NCBI GenBank assembly: GCA_001598975.1
Contig: BBXU01002596.1
Span: forward strand, 16,572 to 80,571
Length of the DNA: 64,000 nt
Source: Parachlorella kessleri
Lineage: Eukaryota > Chlorophyta > Trebouxiophyceae > Chlorellales > Chlorellaceae
Reading direction: 5' to 3'
The notes beneath the pieces were generated by a model. That model was not told the DNA's origin, searched no databases, and worked only from the letters and a program-made list of their open reading frames with translations. Shown piece after piece: positions 37,731 to 49,263 of this stretch (position 1 is its first letter; the number at the start of each line of letters is the position of its first letter). Made by a program: the position numbers and the translations under genes.

Positions 37731-38813
37731 CTGGCTTGCTGGGCATTGCCTGTCTTCCCAGGGATGCCACCCTCACCTGCTGTGGACATAAATTGGCTGC
37801 TGCCTCCCGTTATGATTGCAATCCAGCCTTAAGACCTGCCCCGGTACGACCTGGCTGCCAAGAGGGCCCTGCCTGCTTGGAAGCCGGCAACCAGACAACA
37901 GTGGCCTTGCTTACACCTGGCCCCCCCGCCCTGCCCGGTTACAAATCCAGTGAGGAGGTTGTACACGTCTAGGGCTACCGCGCAGCCACACAATGCCACC
38001 GGGCAGCCGACCAACCACGTGCTGCATGCAGCACTAGCTCCAGCAGAGACATAACTAGCCAGTCTCACTTGCCTGACGGTCTAGCACATGTACTGGTCTT
38101 ACCAAGCCTTATCTCAAGAAAGCCGTTGGACCCAAGCGAAAATCCGTGGGACCCTTAAAAAGCCGTGGGACCCTTTGCTCTACGACCCTGGGGTAGTGAC
38201 GAAGCACGGTATACCTGCTGGGTGCACAGGCATTGCAGCTGCACGGAAGCGAGAGGGGGAGCTAGCCAATCGATCAAACTCTGTTCAAATACAGAAGCAG
38301 TAGGAACACCTCTCCGAGCAATGCGAAAGCCCCAGCAGCAGGGTATACCTCTTCGTCAACCATGAGTTCTTTAATCGGTCTTACCAGCTGTTATCAGTCA
38401 CCTGGATCCGTTGTCCTAACATGAGAGAGAGAGAGGGAGAGAGAGTGTGAAAGCATGCATAGCGCAGGCGCCACCAATGCTCAGCGTGCGAGCCTTCAGT
38501 GCCAGCTGTTGTACAATGACCTTCCTGTTAATGAACAGGATACCACAAGCTTGCAATACAGGTAAGACAGGTGCGGATCTCAGCCTGGCCCAGTGGGTGA
38601 AGACATCAGCAAGCATATCGGCATGCCATGAACCTTTTACTCTCCCATCAGGGCTCGCAACCCATTTCTTGTGTGGTATCCTTAAGGCCAGCAACTCAAC
38701 CAAGTCAAGTGCGCTTGTAACCAGGCCTACCTAGCATCACAAAAAACATCATGTACAACAGTTGTGTCACCTTGCAGCAACAGAGATTACCGATAGTCGC
38801 CCACTATACATGC
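37731..38813. other. Gene-free stretch with GA microsatellite
   Basis: It contains a GAGA microsatellite at 38423-38445. A minus frame at 38416-38703 is open for 95 codons, but no family or splice support was found. Nothing else recognised. Confidence 0.4.
38423..38445. repeat. GA-rich microsatellite
   Basis: Alternating GA/GAG units over 23 bp with one GGG interruption. Simple sequence, intergenic. Confidence 0.8.
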
Positions 38814-40910
38814 CTACACGCACTTCCTCCCAGAAGTTTTCACGAACAACATCTCAACTGTTAGCCAAGCCAGCACCTGTGAGCTTGGGGCTGGGGAACC
38901 TGGGAGGCCATCTGATGGCTGGCTGGGGCCCCCGGTGACACCTGAAGACGGCGGTGGCTGCTGGCAGCGCCTCAGCGTATATTGCAAGAAGTTTAGACTC
39001 ATTAGGCCATGCTGTGTGTGTACCTGCTACCGCCTCTGCACTGCTGATGGTTGATAGCCGCTCGGGCTGCTCGCCTGCTACCTTTTGGAGGGACTGCACA
39101 AGCCACAGCACCTGACTCTTGGACAGGCCTTCCCAGCGCAGGAGTTCCTTTGGCACATGATGCACCGGTTGAAAGAGCCCCCGTTGGTGCAGCACCAGAG
39201 CTGGGTTGTAGCCAGCCCTGAAAAGCACTAACCAGGTGAGTCGCAGGTATAAATGATATCTGTTCTTCAAAAAGTAGCAAGGGCTGTAGGGCACTGAGAA
39301 TGATATTCAGCGCTGGCAATCATTCCCATTTCAAAGGGGTCAGCCAAGGGGTAACCCAACAACTGGTAAGCCAGCATGGCAAGGGGTAAGCAAACATACC
39401 TGGCCATAATGAACATAGCCATCCTCTCCGCCTCCAGCTCCTGGTCTATGTCTCTGCTGGGGGACTTCACAGAGTCGTACCCAACCTCCCCTGGCTGCAG
39501 CCTCGCTATGCCAGCCACCCTAGCTTGGCATCAGCGCTGGTTTTGGTAGCGAATCGTGCTGCCCAAAAAAGGAGGACGTTGCGTACCACAGCAAATGTGC
39601 TGACGCTGTCCGCTGGGCGCATCGTCACCAGGTACCCGATAAAGGCTGACAAACTCCACGGGATCCAGGTGTAGCGCAAAACTGCCGAGCTCTCCGCCGT
39701 TTCTGTGACATGCCGGCAGATGGTGTGCCCAAGCTCGTGTGCTATGACAGGGACGTTGAGTGTGTCCCTGATAGCTATGTAGCCCGGGCTAGCAAAGCCG
39801 CTGGGAGAGTCGCCCTCAGCATGGTACACTCTGATAACAGGCTGCCAGCCGGCAAAGTGCGCCCTCACCCTGGCCATGATGGGGGAGTCTTGGCCGTGAT
39901 GCTCTTCCAACATGAGTATGGCGGCTGGCAGCAGCTGCTGGCAGATGGCCTGTGCTTTCAGAGTGAGCGGGTGGTCAGCAGGGTAATAGAACCCTGCAGC
40001 CAGTGCAATGTTACTTTGCGTCGACTGCGTGTTGCCTATGTAGCATGGTGCCCCACCATGCTCTGGGTGCTACTATCTCGCTTGGGCAGTTAAGCTTGCC
40101 CTCAGAGCACACCCTGCGTCCCACTGTGCCATTGAACAGTTGCCACTTCCCTTGCCACAACAGCACACACTTCTCTTCTATCCCTGTGGGCTAGTGAGGA
40201 TGACTGTGGTATCGCGCTGCTCAACCTTACCTCCTTCATTGGCCGCACTTTGCAGAGCAGCATCGCTGCGCTGTTCCACAGAGTCTCGGCTCCGCAACCC
40301 CACTTCTACCGCCGTGACAGCAGGCAGTGCCGGGCGTTGCCTGCCAGACAGCGGCACCGCTTCCCACTCCCCTTGTCTGAGCCGGTGGTGGTGCGCGACT
40401 TCCAAAATGCCCAGCTTGTATGCTATGTAGCCAGTGAGCGCACAGGCTGCCATGTGGGTAGGTACCGATAGCCGCAGCGGGAGCTTGGAGGTGAGGGATG
40501 GCCTTGAACTGATCCGGTTCAAGACCTTGGTTAAGCCCTCCGGCATGAAGGCATAGCCCATGAATGCAGCAAGAAGGCCGGCCTGCAGCCAGAAGTGCAA
40601 CACTACTACCACCCTGTTAGTACCAAGCTGGGGCTGCAATATGTCGTATGTCTCATGACTGGGGATACCGGCGCCCGTCTCCTATACACCAACCCTGTAC
40701 CTGGGCAGTGAGCGAAAGGTCCTGGACTGCCACTAACACAGCAGCCGCGTCGCAGGCAGTATATGTAGCCACAATTCTCACGAACAGCTGCGCCACCTGC
40801 CGCAGTCCGGCCGTCTGTGTTGACGAGCCTTCCTTTTGGGGCCTAGCGCAGGAGTCTTGAGCCGCTTCAGCCTGCCTAAAAGGGACCAACCTCGGTTTGC
40901 CATGGCGCAC
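38814..40910 (-). CDS. M48-family membrane metallopeptidase, OMA1-like
   Basis: Zinc endopeptidase of the M48 clan (OMA1/HtpX type). Exons on minus: about 40910-40701, 40633-40231, 39993-39587, 39494-39400, 39217-39024 and 38941-38814 (stop TAG), closing in phase to about 478 aa. The zinc motif is HELGHTICRH (HExxH), followed by hydrophobic helices, and then QELEAERMAMFIMARAGYNP, the family's third-ligand region (usually ExxAD; here EAER, so the Glu is kept and the Asp is not). Hydrophobic segments near FWLQAGLLAAFMGYAF, MAACALTGYIAYKLGIL and WIPWSLSAFIGYLVTM suggest membrane anchoring. OMA1 acts in the mitochondrial inner membrane; a location here is inferred only. The 5' end is unresolved: the ATG at 40903 is out of frame with exon 1, whose frame has no Met and an upstream TGA, so an upstream exon is likely. 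Confidence 0.82.
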
Positions 40911-41166
40911 TAATCAAGTGTTTTGTTCTCACTCAGAACATCGAGTACTTCTGATCAATCATATATGCTATGTTAAGGTTAATATCTTCGAGTCTGTGGT
41001 ACGGCAGGGCAATGCTCGAGGTTTAAGGCGCAGGCGCCAAGTGGCATCTCAGGGCAGCCCTCGAGATACTCGGCGCACAAGGTAATTGTCTTGCATCAAG
41101 GGATTATGTGCAGCAGGCTGCTCAACAGGCTACTATAGTGTTAGCATTTCAGGCTGAGGTACACTT

Positions 41167-42350
41167 GTGAGCCGGATCAGTAGTGTGCCCTCCGAACCGG
41201 TGAGCTGTGAATTGACTCCAGTGTTTCTCATGGCGGTTCTCAATCGTCGGCTTGCTAGAGTGGTTCTTCACGGGGTTGCCGGTGAAGCTGGCGTGTCTTG
41301 GCTCTCAAAAGTTTTACTAATACACTGTGACAGGGCCAAGGGTGCTGGTTGCAGGACTTCCCAAGGCGCCCCAGCATGTTCAAAGTACTCACTGCGGCAG
41401 GCAGAGGGCACCTGGTTGCAGGGTGGGCCTGCAACGCACACCGGTGGGCTTCCAGCCACCAGTGCGCAAGGTTGCAGGTGTCGACCACAGAAGGGGCCAA
41501 CTCTCAAGCAGTGGCCGCCAGCATATGCCCACAAGAGCTGTGGTAAGTGCGATACTGTCTGTTGGTGACACGGCATCACACACACTGCCAAACAACAGCC
41601 TGCCTTCCGTACAGGTCCCTTCACTGAAAGCTGCAGCCCAGAATGACCTGGCCTCGACCTTACAAGCCCTGCATGCCGCAGCCATTGTTTGCTTTCTCAA
41701 GCGGCAGACTATTCTATGATCAACTGACCCCTGATTTCTGCTGGGGGGTGCAGGCAGGCAGCAGCGGTAGCAATCGGGGTGGGGTCAGCGGTGACTCATC
41801 CTCCCCCATTCCCTGGACCCAAGAGCTGGTCAACACGCTGCTGGCAGCGGTGGCCAAGCTGGTCGGGCCCTACAAGGCAACACCTGGGCGGTGGTCGAGG
41901 CAGTGAAGTGGCTAGGGCTCACCGAGGCGCAAGTTGCTGGCTTCCTTCAGGTGTGGGCATTGTGAGGCTTTGTGTTTGTGGCACGGACCTACTGTGCTGG
42001 TCGGTGTCGGCAGTGCATGCTAATGATTTGAGTGAGATGTTGGCACTGGGAGGGGAGGGGCCAGCAGCGGGGCGCACTCACAGTTGCAGTCACAGTGAAG
42101 GAGTTACCAGTAAGAACATGTGCTACGGTGCCTGCAAACAATCCCCCTCTATGTTCCAGTGACAAGCCTCAGAGTAACCTGCCCATGCAGACGCTGGGGT
42201 TCCAGGATTCAGGCGCTGCCGCCGGGGCTGTGGAGTCTGGACAGAGTGGAGTTGCTGGCCAACGCCATGAGACCCCCAAGCATTCTGGTATGCTGCTTTG
42301 CTCCAATGAAGCTGGCAGTGAAGGCTGCCGCTAGTGGGGGAGCACCTTGA
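41167..42350 (+). other. Possible exons of an unidentified gene
   Basis: Several exon-like pieces lie here: MAVLNRRLARVVLHGVAGEA (41230 on), VPSLKAAAQNDLASTLQALH after an acceptor near 41610, NTWAVVEAVKWLGLTEAQVA ending at a donor at about 41950, and RIQALPPGLWSLDRVELLAN near 42200-42260. Donors GTAAGT (41545) and GTGTGG are good. The helix-turn pattern of the last two pieces is loosely mTERF-like. I could not chain them in one frame. They could instead be 5' exons of the ankyrin gene that follows. Confidence 0.3.
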
Positions 42351-42435
42351 ATTTCTGCCTGTCTTTACGCTTGTGCCTGTCATAGTTTTCCCAGCCAGCC
42401 TTCCCAGCCCTAAGACTTAATATGTATCACCTTAC

Positions 42436-44303
42436 ATGGGTACTGGGTGCAGGCATCGGGAGTCAAATAGGCTTCACAGGCTTGTGGTCGAGGGGAGGCT
42501 GGAAGAGCTACAGCGCCTCTTGCAGCAGGGATGCGATCCTCATGGCGTGAACTCCAGTGGGATGACCCCACTTCACGTGGCTGCAGCAGCCGGAAATTCT
42601 GAGTGCCTCCGGTCGCTCGTGCGACATGGAGCTGACGTTGAGGCAAACGATTCATACAGCTGTCCTCCCCTCCATCTTGCAGCTCGCTTTGGCCGGGGTG
42701 GAGCCTGCAAGGAGCTGGTGGCCCTGGCGCCAGCCTTGGCAGGCTGGACAGCCATGGCCGCACTGCGCTCCTTACAGCCGCAATGCGTGATGAGACTGGA
42801 GAGGGCGTCCGGGCCCTGGTGCAGCTTGGAGCAAGCCCGGATGAGCGAAACAGGGTAGGAGCAACGCCGCTGCATGCAGCGGCGCTGTGTGGCGCAGTGG
42901 GGGCCTGACCGGGCGCTGGTGGAACTGGGTGCCAATGTTGATGCAGCCGACATCCGCGGCCTACGCCCCCTCCATATGGCTGCCATGGGACCTGCCTTAG
43001 GGACTATTGCAGTGGCACAGCTGCTGGTGCAGGCCGGGGCAGATGTCTCCGCCAGGGACATGATGGGTCGCACTCCCCTGCACTGGGCCGCCAGGAGTGG
43101 CAAGGTCCCCTTCATGCAGCTGCTGCTGTCCGCTGGGGCCGATCAGGAGGCCAGGGATAGCGCTGGCTTCACGCCCGCCCAGCTGGCCGCTCAAGCGGGC
43201 CAAGCAGAGGCCAGGGCTGCTTTGGATGCAGCTGGGATGCAGGTGAGACTGGCTGGATGCTTTGCGTTGGTTAGTCCTTGCCTGTTCAGCAAGCTCTAGC
43301 ATGGAAGTCGTGGGCCGCAGGTAGGATTACATTACCTTGTGTCATGCAGAGTAGGAGTTTACCCAGCCAGACAGTGTGGTGTCTAAGGTCCGGCTGCAGC
43401 CATGTGTTGGTGTGAGCCAGCAGCTCACACCAAAGTTTCATAATACTTGCAGGGTTTCCCCAGGGGCCCTCGAGTCTGGCAGGCACCCCCAGACGTCCTG
43501 TGCCGCCTGTGAATGGCTACGAGGCTCTCCCTCAGCTGCCGGAGTCATGGTTGTCTCTCGATGTGCTGTGCGCACTGCTGCAGCAAGGCCTGATTCCTGA
43601 CACCCTGGCCGACAGCACACGTGGCACTCTGCTGCATTATGCAGCTGCAGAGGGCGCTTTGGGGGCCATTCGAATGCTGGTGCACCATGGGGCAACCCTG
43701 AATAGCCTTGACAACCCTATGCGCCACACGCCCCTACATGTGGCAGCTGGCTACTGCCAGCCCGCAGCGTGCCACGAGCTGATCGCTCTGGGAGCCAGCT
43801 TGAATGCCCGTGGCAACGCAGGCGTCACCCCTCTCATGGTGGCTGCGATAATGGATGAGAGCGGGGACTGCGTCAGGGTATTGACGCAAGCAGGGTCAAA
43901 CCTTCAGTGCACGGATGCCAGCAGGACCACGGCCCTTGGCCATGCAATTACGGGTGGCCAGCTTGGGCCAGTCAAGGTGCTGCTGGAGGCTGACGTGGCT
44001 GCGCCTGGCAATGCACGGGCAGGGATATCGGCACTTCACCTTGCTGCTGAGTCAAATAGTCCCAACGCTGTTGCCTTGGTGCGGCTGCTGCTGGCGGCTG
44101 GGGTGGCTGTGTCAGCAGTAAGTGACGACGGCATGACTCCTCTGCACACGGCAGCAGTCAAAGGGAATGCTCAGATGGCAAGAGTGCTCCTCCAGGCCGG
44201 AGCACGTGCCAATGCCCGTGATAGGGAGGGTCGAACCCCCGCCCAGCTGGCTTCCCAGGTGGGCCATGCTGAGGTGGAGCTGCTGCTGTGGCAGGCAGTG
44301 TGA
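42436..44303 (+). CDS. Ankyrin-repeat protein A, with frame breaks
   Basis: A protein built almost wholly of ankyrin repeats, so probably a binding scaffold; partner unknown. Exon 1 is 42436-43242 and exon 2 43464-44303, joined in phase by a GT-AG intron. Ten or more repeats are visible, e.g. GMTPLHVAAAAGNSECLRSL, GLRPLHMAAM, GRTPLHWAARSGKVPFMQLL, GTLLHYAAAEGALGAIRMLV, HTPLHVAAG and GMTPLHTAAVKGNAQMARVL. Within exon 1 the repeats change frame twice: near 42724-42730 one base seems missing (the text after KELVAL continues in the next frame as GASLGRLDSHGRTALLTAA), and near 42899-42903 one base seems extra in a run of five G, restoring the frame. The middle 170 bp is still perfect ankyrin consensus. 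The protein lacks a visible signal or membrane segment. The start ATG is the first in frame, but acceptor-like CAG at 42450 leaves room for an upstream exon. Confidence 0.75.
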
Positions 44304-45372
44304 ATGGCAAGCAGGCTCCACCTTGCTCAGGTATGTGATGCAGGCCATGCATGCTGCGCTGCTGGAGGCCCCTCACACACCGACAGCAGCCGACAAAGCT
44401 ACTGGCTAACCTTGCTGCCTGCGCCACTCCTGCAGGTACCTAGGCTGTGTTTCTTTACAGGTTATCCAAGGCATGGTGGTTGGCCGCTGTCTCCTTCCCA
44501 CAAGGAGAGAAGTGATACGCAGATAACGTAGAGGCTTACCAGTGGCTGCAAGGTGCTCTTTTCACAGGTGCACGCCGGAGATGTGAACCGGCCTATGTGC
44601 AGTGATGTGGACATTGTGGATAGAGGGCGTTGCAAGCATGCCATGTGGCAGATGCTGTTGCAGTTGTAAGAGCTAACTTTCATATGGGAGCCAGTAGCTG
44701 CCTACTGGACTACGATACTGCGACTAGAGACGGATTGGTCTGATGGACCATGGCCATGCTTCGTAACAAACAGTGGATATCTGCAAGCGGTGGTTGTGAA
44801 TATCACGTGACTCGATTGAGGTGATCCATTTCAGGCTGCCACCGACAAGCTGATTACCCAGCAAACAGCTGTCCCAACCTGTCTTGCTGGCGGACTACCA
44901 AGCGCTACAAAACCATTTGCTCACCAAGGCGTCCTAGCCAGCTCTATGGTATAACACAAGTTTGCCTGCGGCAAGCTGGGACTGCCAGTTTGTTGAAGTG
45001 ACTGGGGCCATTCCATGAAATGCGAACCGGCAGCAGAGGCACCTAGCCTGCGCAGCGGACCTATGACACAGTTGCCTGGATTGCGGAAAACCTGGCAACC
45101 GCCTCAGAAGTGACAACACCCCCTTACAACTTCTTCCAGCCCATGGTAATGAATAACCCCTTGCTGTTATTCGCATGTTCTTTACAGTTCAAATTACTAG
45201 GAACACCTTTGCAGGCAACTGTAACCCTGCATCCGTTGAGTGTACTGGGCCACTAGAGTTAGATCGCAACAGCACCCAACCAGCACTATCAAATTTTGGA
45301 GCGAAAGATCTGGCCAGCGACAACAAGCGGCCCGAGAGCAGAGCTCCACACACTACTCGTAGAACTCGCAGC
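44304..45372. other. Gene-free stretch between convergent genes
   Basis: 3' flanks of ankyrin gene A (+) and FtsZ (-). On the minus strand TGTAA at 45186-45182 lies about 190 nt past the FtsZ stop. No coding family, RNA gene or repeat recognised. Confidence 0.5.
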
Positions 45373-48300
45373 TCAATACGCCTTGGGTCGCCGCTTCCTA
45401 AGAAACTCGGGTACCTGTATGGGTGGAGGGCTGCCCTGCCGCTGCGGCGGGCCTGGCGGCGCTACCAGCGGTGGCTGCCGCAAAGACTGCTGCTCCTGCA
45501 TGGCGGCTGCCTGCTGCCCTGCGCCGGCACTGGCTACCCCCCGCGCATCTGCTGCCGCCTCGGTCGCGCCGAACCCAGTGGCTATCAGTGTGATTTGCAC
45601 CTCCTGGCTCATAGAAGGGTCCACAACTGCATTCAGGCAGCAGAAATAGCAAAGCGCTAGTTTCAAGCCTCTCCAGGATGCCAGCAGCCACCCCTGCTGC
45701 CCAACCTGACACCCAGATAAAGCCTCTGCAGGCTGCGATGCGCCGTTCCAAGGAGCAAGCGAGTGGTAAACCCCGGTTGGGCAAGCAGGCAACAGCGGTA
45801 GAGTTGCAGTGACTTTTGGTACCCACAGCATCCACCTGCCGACCTACGAGGCTTCCCAGCGTGGGATTAGATAATGCCGCCCACCTGCTCCAAATATCAA
45901 GTTTGCGCTGGGGTCAACCAAGTCATAGATGATCTCAGCTGCCTCGTTCACCTGCACAGGTGCAACACTTGCACTTCAAATCCTGGCACTGAACCCTTCC
46001 GCAGATCCTTGCTGCGGTGAGTGATGCCCCTTGGCAGCAAGCAGAGGCCGTCCAGGCTTTCAACTCATGAAGCACTTGCCCACACTCTATGTTCAGAACT
46101 GTGAGCTTGCACTGGGCAGGGGGACTTGATACCCTAGTTGCAAGCCATGCACCACGCTTTGCACTACCTGGTAGCCTGCGGTGTGCAAGGTAACACCACT
46201 GCTCACAGCCTTCATCAGCGCTTCCTCCCCACCAGCACCCAAGTTCCAGCACAATGCAGTCTGGTCACGTAGGAAAGCCTCCTAAGGCGCTGCTGCAGCC
46301 CCAACCCACCTCAAAGAGTGTCATGTCAGGGGGACCAGTGATGTTCCAAACAATGCCGGTGGCTCTGTCAATGCCCAGCTCCAACAGTGGCGAAGAAATG
46401 GCAGACAGCGCCGCGTCCCGTGCACGGGACTTGCCTACAGCAGTGGGCACACATTGCAAGGTGTGCGTGCTACCTGGGCCCACCCCACAAGTGGCTGGCA
46501 CGTCTGGCCAGTCTGCTTGGCTAGGAAAGGAGCAATAGAAACAACACTGTGCAAACAAGCAGCGCTTCCCCACGCTCGCCAGGCACCACAGGGAGGCAAG
46601 GCTTACCCGTGGCCCGTCCTTGGCCCATGAGCGAGGACCCAGCACCCTGCATCACCGCCCGCACGTCCGCAAAATCCACATTGACGAGACCAGGCACCTG
46701 CAGCAACAAGACACACCTGTACATACGCCTGCACATGCTACGATCTCCTGACACGATTGGGTTTATAGGTGGTGCATCAGGACACCACACAGGTGGGCTT
46801 CAATGAAGAGAGAGCGCCATCCTAGTGGCCACCTACTGTTCAAACTGGATTGAAGCAATTCGTCAGCGCTGCCTGCTGTGCCGACTTACTGTGATGATGT
46901 CTGAGATGCCGCGCACGCCTTGCCGCAGCACATCATCAGCCACCCTGAATGCCTCGGTCACCTGCTTGCACAAGACATGGCCTGGAGGAGACTCGACCAA
47001 AAGCTTGACACAGGACCCCCTGTCAAGAAACGCCACCAAGCTTTAGTAAGACCATCATGCTGCTCACAGCTTCAAACCCCGGCCCAGCCTGCCTGAAGCA
47101 GTGCCCGATGAGTGCACCATCTTCATCAGCAACCAGTGCAAACAAGCATCCCAGAGCCACAGACCTCTGACACACTTCACATATGCAAGCTTCTGTAAAT
47201 AGCTCCCTAGCTATACTGATCAAGGAGGCCCCGGGTTACCACTCACCGGCATGTTGGGATCGACCGCGTCCAGCAGCTTGTCATTGGGTATGATAATGAG
47301 GGTGTCCACATTAGCCTTCAGCTGCTGGATGGCCTCCTGGGCTTGGCGCTGCCGCAAGCGACCCTCAAAGGAGAAGGGCGTGGTCACGATGGCCACCGTC
47401 AGCACCCCCAGCGACTTGGCCACGCCAGCCACAACCGGAGCGGCGCCGCTGCCTGTACCGCCGCCCATGCCCGCCTGCAGACCCACAGCAATCCACGAGG
47501 CTGGGCTTGCCACGAGAGGATACATGCAGGGATGCCTAGCCACGAACCACTTATCAGGTACAGCAGCATGGTGGTGAGATTACTAGGTAGGCTGCCTTTT
47601 GCGACCAATGACAGCAAACCCACGCCGGAGACCTGCAAGCCACTGCCACCCAAGGTCTGACCTGTCACAGCAGTTTTAATCTGTGCCAGCACGGTGTTGC
47701 CCTTAGACTGGCCTTAGCATAACCAAGACTAACCCAAGCTCACACTCTCAAGGACAACCACGTGATTGGCTCACCGTGACAAACACCATGTCCGACCCCT
47801 GAATTGCCGCCTCAATCGCTGCCTTGCTCTCCTGAGCCGCTCTCTGCAGACAGACCCTCGTAGTTGCTGTCAACAATTTGATTCCTTCATTCCTTAAAAG
47901 TCAAATAAGCAGCCCAGCTCAGCAATCACACCCCAGCACCATCAGCTTGATGCTGCAATAGTGCCCAGCACGGCACCCAATACATGCCAGTGCTGGTCAG
48001 GCTGCTACGTGGCCCGGCCCAACCCTGAGGTCAGCACAAAGCTGCTATCAGCGTCTTGAGTGTGGATCCGAACTATGGCGGCCCCACCGACAGCAGCTGG
48101 GGTGCCAAATGCTGCAACTGTGCCATAAATTGCCCTGGCCCGGCAGGCAAAGCAGCCCAGCTGCCCCAAACAAACGGCAGCCTTGCTGGTTACCCGCCTG
48201 CCCAATAGCTGGGTTGCCACCAGCGCCCAGCCCCCGAGTAAGCTTCTCCCCGATCTGCAGCTTCCTCTGTGCTGCAAGCGGCGAGCTGGCCAGTGCCTGC

Positions 48301-48941
48301 AAGACACACCCAAGCTGGACCGTATACTACAAGCTTAGCTGTCCGCATACGTGAATCGGAGTCCCAGCTGGTGAGCAGGGCATCTGAGGAAGGAGGCCCA
48401 GTCGTCATTCCTACTATGCACACACAGCAGTGATGGAGCACACACAACAAGGCTATAGAGACTCAAGAGCACACACTCAACCCAACTCTGCTCCCCACCT
48501 GTGAGTCTGTGTTGAGCACCCAGAAGTCGACGCCTTGCAGCGCGCTTTGTAGCATGCGGTTCACGGCGTTTGAACCACCGCCCCCGACACCAACCACCTG
48601 AACTACGCAAATTGATCCCATCAGGCCTGTTTGCCCGCAGTGGATTGTGTCAGACATTGCACTGCGCTGCGTGGCCCTGCCGCTAGGGCCTGCCCTACCT
48701 TAATCGTGGCCTTGTTCTCAGTTCCGCCTGCTGGCGGGGAAGCACTGAACGTGGAGGTAATTGCCTGCTCACTAAGGGCGCTGTCAGCAGCGGCTAGAAC
48801 CAGCACCCCCTGCCTGACCGTCTCCCGGTGCCTGGTCCGGGCAGGGCACCTCATCTGCCACGGCCGTACCAGGCAGGAAGAACAGGCAGCAGGCAGGCTG
48901 CTCACCCTCCCACTACTGCACATCAGGTGGATGGAACCCAT
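45373..48941 (-). CDS. FTSZ2: Plastid division protein FtsZ, FtsZ2-type
   Basis: Tubulin-like GTPase that forms the plastid division ring. Ten exons on minus: 48941-48699, 48597-48499, 48296-48198, 47843-47775, 47474-47247, 46961-46890, 46697-46607, 46434-46310, 45951-45885 and 45626-45373; about 448 aa, phases all close. The first 75 residues ([20 protein letters not shown]...) look like a chloroplast transit peptide. Then come [31 protein letters not shown], the GTP signature [18 protein letters not shown], and the catalytic loop [11 protein letters not shown] with both acidic residues. The C-terminus ends [13 protein letters not shown], matching the conserved tail of FtsZ2, which binds ARC6. 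Between exons 3 and 4 the frame demands a GC donor (CAG/GCGGGT). The linker before the tail is Gln/Pro-rich. It diverges from bL12m. Identity is certain; FtsZ2 rather than FtsZ1 rests on the tail. Confidence 0.96.
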
Positions 48942-49263
48942 GACGCACTCGTCACACTACCCCTCCGCTGGCATCGACGGTGACGATCAATTCTCCACAA
49001 GCAGCGCACTGTGGGACTTGGAGTTCAAAGGGATCCCACTCCCGCCATGCTAACCTAGCCGACTCCATTCCTGCCGCCCATTGCGGGTGTAATGTGTGAG
49101 AAGTGAGTTTCATGTTGTGAACTATTTACCAGTCGAACGCCGGGTTGTTTCCTTTCATCGCCGCCTGACACAAGACTGTTAGCAAGTTGCTGTCCACGCC
49201 CTCTGCGGGTCCACCCACCTTCACTTCCCCCCATAGACATCTTCGATTGCAGCGGCAGCAGCT
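48942..49263. promoter_or_regulatory. Divergent promoter region, FtsZ / bL12m
   Basis: 322 bp separate the start codons of two organelle-targeted proteins. No clear core motif was seen. Both genes read outward, so promoters and 5' UTRs must lie here. Confidence 0.4.

Noticed and set aside
38416..38703. Minus frame with ADMLADVFT, suggesting a copia-type retroelement end
   Set aside because: Only a few residues match and no RNase H, RT or LTR lies nearby.
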